A stretch of 64,000 nt of DNA, taken from NCBI GenBank assembly GCA_964017185.1, contig OZ024873.1, positions 46,672,760 through 46,736,759 on the forward strand, read 5' to 3'. The position numbers and the translations under genes were made by a program. The notes under the pieces were generated by a model. That model was not told the origin of the DNA. It did not search any database and was given only the letters and a program-made list of their open reading frames with translations. This DNA comes from Rugalucina vietnamica (lineage: Eukaryota; Mollusca; Bivalvia; Lucinida; Lucinidae). The stretch's first letter is position 1, and each line of letters starts with the position of its first letter. This document shows positions 1 to 12,500 of the stretch, piece by piece.

Positions 1-138
1 AGAATTTTCACTAAGTTTTTTAGTAGCCATCAGAAATTACAGATTACCAGGCAAAATTGCCATAGTTTATTATTGTTCAGTAAAAGGTAGCCAGCTAAAC
101 AGTTGAAAAGTACATTGCTATTTTTTCAGCCTCCCGGC

Positions 139-398
139 TCATAATAATGACATCCCTGAATAAAGTAATGTTTTTTAAAGCTCTTGTCTCACTCTTATTC
201 AGCTGGATCAAAATGTTGGCGAGACATTGAGAGGTGAAGTGGACCAGATGTTTAAAGATGTCCACAATGTCCACAATAATGACATCCCTGAATAAAGTAA
301 TGTTTTTTAAAGCTCTTGTCTCACTCTTATTCAGCTGGATCAAAATGTTGGCGAGACATTGAGGGGTGAAGTGGACCAGATGTTTAAAGATGTCCACA
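139..398 (+). repeat. Tandem duplication of intron end plus exon 5' part (about 135 bp x 2)
   Basis: The block from gacatccctgaataaag through the acceptor and into GATGTCCACAAT occurs twice, near 149-272 and 286-398, with one substitution seen in the exonic part (GAGAGG versus GAGGGG). The second copy runs into the full exon. The first has an acceptor but is followed directly by intron again. Confidence 0.85.
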
Positions 399-505
399 AT
401 GCCAGTATGAAGGAGGTGAAGGGGTTAGAGGATAGACTGTACGGACTGGACCAGATCATTTCTGGGGCGAGGAAGATTGTGAACCAACAGTCAGAACTGG
501 CTCAG
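335..505 (+). CDS. RB1CC1: RB1CC1 exon (first complete in window), source of the minisatellite
   Basis: This is a 57-codon phase-0 exon from LDQNVGETL to QQSELAQ, with acceptor ttcag at 330-334 and donor GT at 506. Its 5' end plus upstream intron was also duplicated just before it: about 139-272 repeats 277-398 and carries another copy of the acceptor. Its 3' half was amplified downstream into the 98-bp array. Only the first donor keeps the reading frame open, because the intron right after it reads GTA TTT AGT TAA. The peptide is helical and charged, as expected for the N-terminal region that precedes the SILPDLC segment. Confidence 0.8.
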
Positions 506-3500
506 GTATTTAGTTAAAGGGTTAGAGGATAGACTGTACGGACTGGACCAGATCGTTTCTGGGGCGAGGAAGATCGTGAACCAACAGTCAGAACTGGCTC
601 AGGTATTTAGTTAAAGGGTTAGAGGATAGACTGTACGGACTGGACCAGATCGTTTCTGGGGCGAGGAAGATCGTGAACCAACAGTCAGAACTGGCTCAGG
701 TATTTAGTTAAGGGGTTAGAGGATAGACTGTACGGACTGGACCAGATCATTTCTGGGGCGAGGAAGATTGTGAACCAACAGTCAGAACTAGCTCAGGTAT
801 TTAGTTAAAGGGTTAGAGGATAGACTGTACGGACTGGACCAGATCATTTCTGGGGCGAGGAAGATTGTGAACCAACAGTCAGAACTAGCTCAGGTATTTA
901 GTTAAAGGGTTAGAGGATAGACTGTACGGACTGGACCAGATCATTTCTGGGGCGAGGAAGATTGTGAACCAACAGTCAGAACTAGCTCAGGTATTTAGTT
1001 AAAGGGTTAGAGGATAGACTGTACGGACTGGACCAGATCATTTCTGGGGCGAGGAAGATTGTTAACCAACAGTCAGAACTAGCTCAGGTATTTAGTTAAA
1101 GGGTTAGAGGATAGACTGTACGGACTGGACCAGATCATTTCTGGGGCGAGGAAGATCGTGAACCAACAGTCAGAACTAGCTCAGGTATTTAGTTAAAGGG
1201 TTAGAGGATAGACTGTACGGACTGGACCAGATCATTTCTGGGGCGAGGAAGATCGTGAACCAACAGTCAGAACTAGCTCAGGTACTTAGTTAAAGGGTTA
1301 GAGGATAGACTGTACGGACTGGACCAGATCATTTCTGGGGCGAGGAAGATTGTGAACCAACAGTCTTTGAGTCAGAACTAGCTCAGGTATTTAGTTAAAG
1401 GGTTAGAGGATAGACTGTACGGACTGGACCAGATCATTTCTGGGGCGAGGAAGATTGTGAACCAACAGTCAGAACTAGCTCAGGTATTTAGTTAAAGGGT
1501 TAGAGGATAGACTGTACGGACTGGACCAGATCATTTCTGGGGCGAGGAAGATTGTGAACCAACAGTCAGAACTGGCTCAGGTATTTAGTTAAAGGGTTAG
1601 AGGATAGACTGTACGGACTGGACCAGATCATTTCTGGGGCGAGGAAGATTGTTAACCAACAGTCAGAACTGGCTCAGGTATTTAGTTAAAGGGTTAGAGG
1701 ATAGACTGTACGGACTGGACCAGATCATTTCTGGGGCGAGGAAGATTGTGAACCAACAGTCAGAACTGGCTCAGGTATTTAGTTAAAGGGTTAGAGGATA
1801 GACTGTACGGACTGGACCAGATCATTTCTGGGGCGAGGAAGATTGTGAACCAACAGTCAGAACTGGCTCAGGTATTTAGTTAAAGGGTTAGAGGATAGAC
1901 TGTACGGACTGGACCAGATCATTTCTGGGGCGAGGAAGATTGTGAACCAACAATCAGAACTAGCTCAGGTATTTATGTTGCCATACTGTTTGCACCGGAT
2001 TCTAATTAATTTGTGACAAATTATTGACCACTAAAGCAGTTTTAGTCAAATCAAAGGGTCAAATAGTGGAAATTACTGATGACAAAACATGCCCTATAAA
2101 CATTGGATGCCTCAATTCCATAGTTATTACCCATTTGACTCATAAATCATGGTCTCCAGTTTGAATATAGTGATGCAATCTAATGTGCAGTGACTGCATA
2201 TTCAGTCAATCTTAATTTCAGGGTTTTGTCCATAACCAGAATCGCCTGAGTAATGTACGTGACATGTCCATACTGCCTGATCTATGCTCAAGCCACAGAA
2301 GTCAACTCCTAGAAATGTTAAAGAACCATACTAAAATACGAGAGATCAAAAAGAAATGTAGAATGGCGAAAGAAGAATTGTCAGTTAACCTTCATACAAG
2401 ACTGAGGTAAATCATTCATGATTTGTCTTTATAAAACAGACTTTGGCAATGCACAGCTGATTAGCGCCTTTGTTTTCGCTATTCGGATAGTACAAGGCAA
2501 AAATCATTTATAGACTTAAAGAGTAGAAAAATTGTTTGAATACAACTTTCATGAAAACAAACCTGACTATTTATTCTTCATCATATTTACAGGTGGGTGA
2601 TGTATGTGGAAAAGAAGATATGTGATGTGGATGGCAAGCTGACGATATATCTCGGCAACTTGAAACGACTCAACAAACGGCTGGATATTCTACAGCAGGT
2701 CCACGATGCTCCCAAAGTTTATGGCCAGTTTGTGACAGAGATTGTCCGTAGGAGACAGTTCTCTCATAAATTCTTGTCTGTAAGTATGTGTGTAATCTAC
2801 AGTCAGTTCTTGCTCCATGCATATACATTTGATATCATTTATGTAAAGTTTTTACACTCCTTTACCAGGGATAGTTTTGGAAGGGGCCATTGGCAGAATT
2901 GCCCTAAAACTTTCAAAATGGCCCTATCATTTTGAAAGAATGGGCCATTTTATATTGTAAGGGGATAGGCGATAATGCTTCTAGCAGAGCATTTTCCTAA
3001 AAATGACCCCTTGCATTATTAGCCCAACAATATTTCTGCTTTTAAAAATACACAAAATTTTGAAACAGTTTAATAATTTCTCTATTAAGCCTTTTGGGGT
3101 TGGCATCTGCTTTTTTGTGCAGACACTTTATCCGAGATGAAACTGGCATTTCCTTCATTTGGTGAAGATAGTAAAAACAGAGATGCAGCAGATAATCTGT
3201 ACAGTCACTCCATGCATAAAAATTACTTTTCTTCTTTAATCCAAAATTTCAAACCTCTAGCCTTCTTCTGTGACTGTACAAGCTCGTTTGTGTCTCAGAC
3301 CTGGTTGAAAACTCCAAATATTGTTTTTCTCATGACATGGTTCAAATATTTATGTACAAACCTTTTATTTATAGTGGGCAGCAACTCTAGCAGATGACAC
3401 CAGCCAGTTACAGTTAGATGAAATCAGAAGGAGAGAGGCTTTCATACTAGAAATAGGTAATTTTAAAATTATTCAGATAAAAAACATCAACCATAAGATA

Positions 3501-6500
3501 AATGTATCGGGTGCTAGTCCAAGTCGTGCTGAAGCATACCAACGATTGATACATATTTCTTTCAAGAAGATTTGATCAAGATAATTCTGCCTATCCATTG
3601 ATTCAAGAAAAGTATACCTGTATACTGGTGAAAAAATGTTTTCACATAGCACTGGTAATCTGCCTTTAAGAGGCCTTTCTAGGAATAATGTTTTGTTAGA
3701 ATTAAATGTTTTGGTGACATGAACTTAGCTTTTGACCATGGATGTGAAGCAATATATCAAACAAAACAGTTTCAGTATTTCCAAATTTTGAATTTGCTCT
3801 GTTTGGTTTGATGCATATCAGTCATTTATATTTTCAGGTCGTCATTTTCTCCAGTCCATGTTCCAGGGTCTAGAAGATTATCCCCCACCCTTTGCAGTAA
3901 GTTTAACCTACTATGATAAGAGCTGCAATGCGAGAAAACTGGTCATTAGTTCAAACATATTTATTATGAATATAAATTTGACATGCAAAACATATATACA
4001 TACAATAACAAAGTATAGGATTGAGCTTGTAAAGTCCCTTTCCCATGAAACTGGTCTTTGAAGTTTCCGACAGGGTCTGACACAAACCAGGCTGTACATT
4101 CCCCGAAAACATCTAGAAGATTGAAATTTCATATTTAGATAGAAAGTAGAGTGCAATTACTGCACAGCTGATCAGTACCTGTTTTTTTTGGCATGTGTAG
4201 TTTTAAAATCAGCAAATTGCAAAATACAAGGGTGGGTCGGGAAGTTCTGTCATAGGTGTTATATATTACGATAAATAGACATGATAGGTTGCTGAATTAT
4301 ACATTGTTAGAAAGGTCAACATTTCTCCTTTATAATGATACCAAACCCATGCCCAAAAGAAATAAATACTTTAAATTATCCGTCTTGAAAGACAGGTGGG
4401 GTAAAACCACTGGCATGTTTTCTTGAAATTGTGAAACCTTGTATTGTGTCTTTCATGTGTTGTATATTTATAACTACTGGTCATATTTTCTTCAAATTTT
4501 AAGAGATAAATTCTGTTATATTTAGAAAAGCAATCCAGCAGAAATGAACGTCAAAAGTGCGCTACTGACTTTAAAATGAAGCGATAAAGATGACGTCACT
4601 GGAATATGTACCCCTGTAGCTGTTCAATACCACTGTGTCGTTATAATTGCTGGTATTATTATGTTTAGACTTCAGAGCAGACTAAGATGATACAGTTAAA
4701 TGGTTAAATGCATTTAAAGCTTCGAAGTTCATGCCTAGATGTCATTTTTTTGTGAATTTAAACTGCAGTTTTAAAAAATGCCAGGACAGGCCGATTTCAA
4801 CATTTCGTTGTGCTATGAAACAATTAAATTAAGTTGAAGAAGTTTGAGTTTTGCAGGATATAATCACTCATATTCGAAGAATATAAAGCACTTATGACTT
4901 TTTTCGAAATCATTTTAATGTGTATTTTTGCATTGTTTTCTTTAAACCATGCCAGTGTCAGGGAGTCATCGCTTTAAAAGTGATTTGTTACATATCATTC
5001 TTGAAGAGCCACAAACAATTTTTATCACAGGTTATAGCTAGAGACATTGTCTTCCAGATGTTGCTATTTTAAAATAGTTTGCAATAACAGATACCGACTA
5101 CCGAGAAATATATGGAGTGACAGAACTTTTTGACCGATCCTTGTATGTTAAAAAGTTAATTGGGATAACTAAAAATGACAATGGGATTTTAATCGCTAAA
5201 TCAGGTTAATTCAATTGTTTACTTATGTTATGTTGAAAATTGGTAATGATTGACGTTTTTCATGAATTCAAGAATAATGCAATGGAAAGCGCCAAACAAA
5301 ATGTTCATGCATGTATGCCAACCTACCTTTTATGAAGAACATGCAAGTTAAGCATCGTAAAATGAACTTAACTTTGTTGACTGGGATATGAAACTTGTGT
5401 CGAGTTATCTGTTTAATCGACATGAACTAGTTATGCGTTGATATACAAAGAACATAGAGGGGAAAAGATCGGGAGCGGTCTTTAGGTTAGAGGTAAACGA
5501 TAGTATTGAGCTAAGTGTTGTGGAGGTTATTTGAGCCGTCTGTATTATGCCTCTCAGATGTTGAGCATTTATTTTGTTAAACATACATAAAATCTATGTG
5601 TATGTTCAAGTAATCAGATCTGCAACTTGTATAAATTTTATGTAATCAAACACTCTTTGTCTGTACGCATTTCAGACTGAGGCTCCAAGTCCATTTGACC
5701 AGAATTTACCCGAGATCACTGCTGATGATGTTAAAGAACTTCAAGATGCTGTACCAGAGCTAAATGAGGTGCTCAGGTAAATATTTACAGTATTTACTGC
5801 TGGAATATAAGATTCAATTTAGTGATTAATGTTTGAAGTGTTGAATCTTTTTCTCAGAAGGATAATATTTGAGCCGCCACATAGGAAAACCAACAATCTG
5901 CCTAGGCGAAAACAAAGGCGCAGATCAGCTTTGCGGTAACCGTGAAGCTGATCAGCGCCTTTGTTTTCACTACTCGGATAGTACAATTCCTCCTCTACTT
6001 AACTCCAAAATTTCAAGCTTCTAGCTCTTTTCTGTGACTGTACAGGCCGGTTTGTGTCGGACCTGTTCGGAAACCACATTGTTGGTTTTTCCACGAGGTG
6101 GCTCATTTTTAAAATGCTAAATGATAGTGTTTGAATGTAAAAACCCTCCTGATGGAGTTGAAATATGGTGCAATGTAACTGACTTGCTTGATGTGACCTT
6201 ATTTGCTAAATGGAACATTTATCCTAAAGATAGAATAAAGGAAAATGAAATATTAAGGCACACTCCTACCAAATGCTGTGATACTCAACCAATACACAAA
6301 TATGAAAAACAACTGCCCTAGGAGAAGAATAAAAAAATCGGGGAATATCATGCAGTAGCATATGGATTCCTATGTTTGAGCCACAATGGGAGAAAACCAG
6401 TCTTCAGGGTTTCTGACCAGCTCTGACACAAACCGGCCTGTGTACCTACAGAAGATGGCTAGAAGCTTTAACTTTTGGATTTAAAAAGGAGGAATTGTAC

Positions 6501-9500
6501 TATCCGTGTAGCAAAAACAAAGGCGCTGTAACTGCGAAGCTGATCTGCGCCTTTGTTTTCGCATGGGCAAAAATCCAGTCTTCTCATGTCGTGGCTCGTT
6601 TGTGTTATAAATATGAGGTCAGAAAGTTCTGTTGTTTTATCATATTTTTAGCTCACCTGAGACGTTAGGCTCACAAGGTGAGCTTATAGGATGGCCATGA
6701 TCCGGCGTCCGTCCGTCGTCCGTCCGTCCACAATTTCAAAGATCTTCTCCTCTGAAACCGCTTGGCTAATCAAAGCCAAATTTTATATGAAACATATCTA
6801 TAGGAAGGGGGAACCAATGTGTATATAAGTAATCCAGGTCACATGAACAAGATGGCCGCCATGCCCATATATGGTAAAAACCTTTAAAAGATCTTCTTCT
6901 CCAGAACCGGTGAACCGATTTCAATGAAACTTGGCATGAAGCATCTAAGACTCAAGTACTACAATGTGTATCATGACCCTGCGATGACCTTGACCTACTT
7001 TACGGCAAGGTCAATTTTGGAAACATTGGCTTTTACATGGGAAAAAGTGAAAACTATGGATTTTTTTAAAACTATAGCACAGGGTTCGCACAGGCTTGAA
7101 AAGTACTTGAAAATGAAGGGCTGTCTTGAAAAGTACTTGAAAACCAAATTTGCCTTGAAAAGTGCTGGAAAATTAACCATTGGCCTTGAAAAGCACTTGA
7201 ATTTCACTTCTTCTGGTATTCCAGACAATAAGATTCGGTTTCAAAATCAAATGTGAGCGCCATAATGAAGAAACAGGCCGAATACGTATGGCGCGAATCG
7301 GTAATTGAGTTGCTTCCCTTGCGAAATGGTCGCGAAAACTTGGGCCGAAAATATATGGCACGAATCGGTTCGTACCGTAATTGGGTTGCTTCCCTTGAGG
7401 AATGGTTCACGATTTATTGCATCTGTTTTATCTGCAATGAAAATCCATGATGAATACAGACTAAACGGAACCAAAATGACGTCGAAATGATGTTTTTTCG
7501 AGCACAAATTTAATTTCAACATTTCTTAACAAAATGGAAAAGTGCGTGTACAGCAGGGACTGGCCGAAACGTTATTCTTGGGTCAAGGAAACGGACAATA
7601 AACACAAGGCACATTGTCGTGCATGTAATAAAGATATTGATGTGGCTCAAATGGGTGAAAGTGCTTTGTGCTCACACGCGAGTGGAGATCGACATAAGAA
7701 ACATGAGCAGTCTTTATCTGGGACTTTCACAAACTTCCTTATCAAGAAGGAAACTAAAGTTAAGACAGAACCCCCTACTACAGCATCCACCCCAAGTCCT
7801 TGAAAATGGTAAGATTTGTCCTTGAAAAGTCCTTGAAAAGTCCTTGAATTTTACTTGGCCTTGCCTGTATGAACCCTGTTGCAGCCTGAGATCTGAAAAG
7901 TGGTAGATGCAAACAACTATTGGATTATATGAAGGTATATGATTAATTTAGGTCAAGGTCATCTCTTGATCTTCTTCTCTGAAACCACTTGGCCAATCAA
8001 AGCCAAAGGATCTCGGAAGATTTCTTTAGTGAGATTGCCCAAGAAATCTTCAAAATCCAAGTTCCATGCACTTAAATGAAGTTTATTACAATCGAAAAGT
8101 AAGTTTCTGTTGTATTTAGGCATGTAATGTTGTAAGTCAAGAAGTGACTACTTTAATAATTGGACAAAATCTTTGAATTTAATATAGGATCATATAGGAA
8201 ATAGGAAACTTTTTATAAGTCCATGTTCCCCCTCTTGCCCAATCAAAATATTTTTAACACAACTGTATTTTTGTAAAGGACATATTATATCAGAATGTCA
8301 TGTTTGGGCAAGGGGGGGAAGGCTGATAAAAAGCCCCAAAACCGATAAACGGGCTCAGCTCTATTATTTGTAATGTACCAAGGCTATGGAAATATACTGT
8401 ATATGTATGTTCTACCTGAATGAACAGACTATCTGTCCTATTTTAACAGGTATACACATTAAGTATACACGTTACAAAGCAATATACTGTGCAAAATATG
8501 TTTCTCCATTTTTGACGGTTTATGTTTTATTTGAGATATGGGTCCGTGGACTTAAAACCTAACGTTACATTAGCACCACACAACTATTGGTTTTACCTTA
8601 ATTTGATACATGCAAGGCTCTGTCAGAAGAACTTCCCTAATGTCTACAAAACATATGGAGTCACTGTTCAAAGTAAAAGTTGCTTAATGTTTTTGCATAG
8701 TATATTTAAGGTACAGGTTTTTGCAAAAGTGATGGGCAGTGTTATTTAGAATTATAAATCTGATAAACATGATGTACCAGTTATTAGTCCATAAATAGTT
8801 TGTACCCATAATTTAAGGTTGCAATGAACATATTGTAGTATTTTCTCGATAATCTATGGCAAAAAAGTTGTTTTCTGACAAAATAATTTTCGAAAAAATC
8901 TGACCCCCTCCCCCTTTGGCACAGGTTTATGCTGCAGGTATGTAACATCAAAACGTTTCTGCCATGTTGTTGCATTAATCAAACCTTTAATTTTACGGAG
9001 AATGCAACATTTTTTTCTATAAGATTAACACAGAAGCTGCCAGAAACACTCACAGTTTGGGCGGAAAACCTATATAGTCTTCCGAGATCCTTTTATATGA
9101 AGCATCTATAGGAAGTGGGAATCAATGTGTATATAAATAATCCAGGTCACATGACCAAGATGGCCGCCATGCCCATATATGGTAAAACCCTTCAAAAATC
9201 TTCTTCTCCAGAACCGGTGAATCCATTTTAACGAAACTTAGCATGAAGTATGGATGACTCAAGTACTATATTATATATATATAAATCATGACCCTGTGAT
9301 GACCTTGACCTATTTTACGGCAAGCTCAACACAGGTCGCCAGTACATTTGAATGGGGAAAACTTTTAAAATTTCATTTAAAGTGAAATTCTTGCAGGAAA
9401 TGGGCAGTAGGACTGAATATTAATGTTTCTGAGAAAAATGGACCCCAGGGGCTCATATGCTTCCACCCCGGGGTAATATACTGTATACAGATATCTCCAT

Positions 9501-12500
9501 AATATTCAAACATCTTCTTCTCTGAAACCGCTCGGCCAATCAAAGCCCAATTTTATGTGAAGCATCTATAGAATGAGGGAATCAACATGTATATAAATAA
9601 TCTAGGTCACTTGACCAAGATGTCCGCCATATGGTAAAAACCGTTCAAAAATCTTCTTCTCCGGAACCGGTGGACCAATTTCAAAGAAACTTGGCATGAA
9701 GCATCGATGGCTAAAGTACTACAATGTATAATATAAATCATGACCCTGTGGTGACTTTGACCTATTTTACGACAAGGTCAACATAGGTTGCCAATGCATT
9801 TTAAAAAAGTCATTTGAGGTGAAAATCTTGCAGGAAATGGATAGTAGGACTGAATATTAATGATTCTGAAAAAAAATATTGGACCCAAGGGCTCATATGC
9901 CCTCACCCCGGGGCAATATACATATATATTACCATATTATTCAAACATCTCTGAAACCACTTGGCCAATTAAAGCTAAATTTTATGTGAAGCATCTATAG
10001 GATGGGGGAACCAATGTATATATTAATAATCTAGGTCACATGACCAAGATGGCTGCCATGCTCATATATGGTAAAAACCCTTCAAAAATCTTCTTCTCTG
10101 AAACCAATGGACTGATTTCAATGAAACTTTGTGTGAAGCATTGATGGCTTAAGTACTACAATGTATATATAAATCATGACCCTGTGATGACCTTGACCCA
10201 GTTTATGGCAAGGTCAACAATGGTGCCCTATGCATTTGAATGGGGAAAACTGTTAAAATGTCATTTGAGGGGGAAAACCAGCAGGAAATTGACAAATGGA
10301 CAGAATATTGATTTATCTGAAAAAAGAAAATGGCCCAAGGGCTTCATCTGCCCCGGCACTGGGGTTAAATACCATAATATTCAAACATGTTTATTGGTAT
10401 ATGCAGCAGATCTCAGGTGAGCGTTTACAGGACCATTGGTCCTCTGGTCTTTTCTATGGTGAACATAATCCTGTCAAACTCAGATTCACCTTCAGCATAT
10501 GAAAAGAAAATTTGACAAAACGGGAAAACTTTCAGGTCTCATATTTGTACCACTAATGTAAGAATACATAGACTACTGCATGAGATTCCCAGACTTCCCA
10601 CCTCCTAGTGCAGGTGTGTTTCATATTTGACCATCGATTGAGCATCCGAGACTTTGGTAGGCATGAAGGAAAATGACAAATTTCTTTCTTATTGTAACCC
10701 AGTGTACCTGAAGAGGAAGACCTATTCCACATTGTCTCAATCCGCAAAGACCCCAGTGTGGAGTGGGTGGACCACGCGGAGCACAGCCTCCAGGTACCCC
10801 AGCGCCCCAACCAGAGTCAGCTCACCCTCCAGCCCCGCTCCCTAGGGGGCTCAGAGGTGGACATGTTGTACGGGGATCATGTACAGTTCAAGTCATTAGA
10901 GGGAGGAAGTATATCCCTGGGAGAGCAGTTCACAGAGTGTAATAAGGTACATAGAACCATGTTTCAGTGATATGAATTTCAATCATTAGACTTCCACTAG
11001 TTACAGACTTTAGATAGAAAAAATACAAGCAAACTTAATACATCTATTAAAAAAAGCATATGGAGAAATTTCAATGAGTGTCAAATTAATACTGTAGATT
11101 TAGAAATTTTCTTTAGACTTTTTTACCTAAATTTTATATTTCCCAAATATTTACCACGTCTTAATTCACGAATGAGTGTTCGTGTGGTCAATATTTCTAT
11201 ATAAGATTCTAGTGAAAAACTTTCGCAAGGCATCAAATTTGCGAAAATTAAGTTCTCGCAAACATTTCTGAACTTACAGTTAATAATTCTATTTTTGATT
11301 TGAAACAAATTGATAAAATTTTGATTTAGATGATCATAGAAATGAATCAGCTTTATGCAAAACAGGCTGTCTTCATAGTAGATGCATACCAATTTCTTAC
11401 CAGTTTTTTCCTTGTGTGTGAATAGGAAGCAAACTATTCATACATAACATGCTCTTCAAAAAAGTTATGTGTGCAACAAATATTTGTTTTATATCTAAAT
11501 CAACAAATCATGCGTCATATTTCTTAAGTTTTTAAAGGTCACACTTGATAGTACGAAGGTAGTAAGTGTTGTTTCATCCGTATAACCTATCAAATTTTAA
11601 GCTTTAATTTTAAGCTTTGCTATGCTTCTCAAATCATCTATATCTGCAAAAACGTACTTTGTACAAAGACAAAATGGCATAAGATAATTTGCTCTTGTAT
11701 AATTGCTCATTTTCTCAGTGTTTTGTAATTCATGCTTTGCTTATTTAAGAAAACTTTGCGTCTGCCTTCCGTTGACTTTTTCAACCCATGTATGAAAGTA
11801 TTCCAATGGATACCAAGTCTCCGGTGAACTTTACAGGATCAATGTTCCTCTGGTTTTGATTTGTGGTCTAGTGTCCACTTTTCCCCAAAAATATTGCTTA
11901 AGCTTAATAACCAAAATTTGAATTTCTTCTGTCCTTGTTGCCTATCATTCTATATAAACCTGCTTCAAAAATAATCAGAAACCAAATTTACAGTACCATA
12001 TCTACAATAAACTGTTAGAAGAACAGTGCAGAGAAGTCAGACCAGGGTCTTCATTGTTGCTTATGTTTTCATGAAGTTTTTTTTTATTGTGTGAATGTGG
12101 GCGGATTTCTTTTTAAATTTCATGAATAGTTGAACAAGTTTTAGAGTCTTTGAAAATGCTGATAGATTATGAACAAGCTTAAGACGGAGATGTCCCTTTA
12201 CTTCCTTTGGAATCATATTAGGGTTGTGGTCTTTATCAGGCCTTTTAGGATTACTTGTGTAGACAAATGCAGCCAGAAAAGCATTATTTTTCCTATAAAA
12301 TAATTTTTAGCTGTCGTCTTAAAAGACAAATTCATTAAAACAGCCTAATTTTCAGGAGCCAGAGATAGTTGTTCAGCCTGATGTCGGTGTCATGAGTCCA
12401 ACAGACAAGGAAGAATTCCTACTCCCTCAGAGTCTGTCAGAAGCTTTAACTTTGGAGATGAAACAGGCAAACAGGAGAAAGTCAGGAGAATTCTCGCCAA

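Larger units (their letters stand above)
6653..10455 (+). mobile_element. Composite repeat with four tandem 440-bp units and short inverted ends
   Basis: The left end reads agctcacctgagacg and the right end tctcaggtgagcg, giving about 13-bp inverted ends. After a gtccgtc-rich stretch at 6705-6730 come four units of roughly 440 bp. Each has, in order: cttctctgaaaccgcttggc, ccaggtcacatgaccaagat, a second cttctccagaaccggtg, aaatcatgaccctgtgatga, and a CCCCGGGG-like end. Units start near 6735, 7965, 9505 and 9945. Unit 1 is interrupted by a hAT fragment and unit 2 by a Spy-like element. Similar repeats are common in molluscs (family knowledge). No transposase was seen. It lies in the RB1CC1 intron 5777-10702. 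Confidence 0.75.

Noticed and set aside
421-1976. CRISPR-like regular repeat array
   Set aside because: Units are contiguous 98-bp minisatellite repeats with no unique spacers, and they are derived from an adjacent eukaryotic exon.
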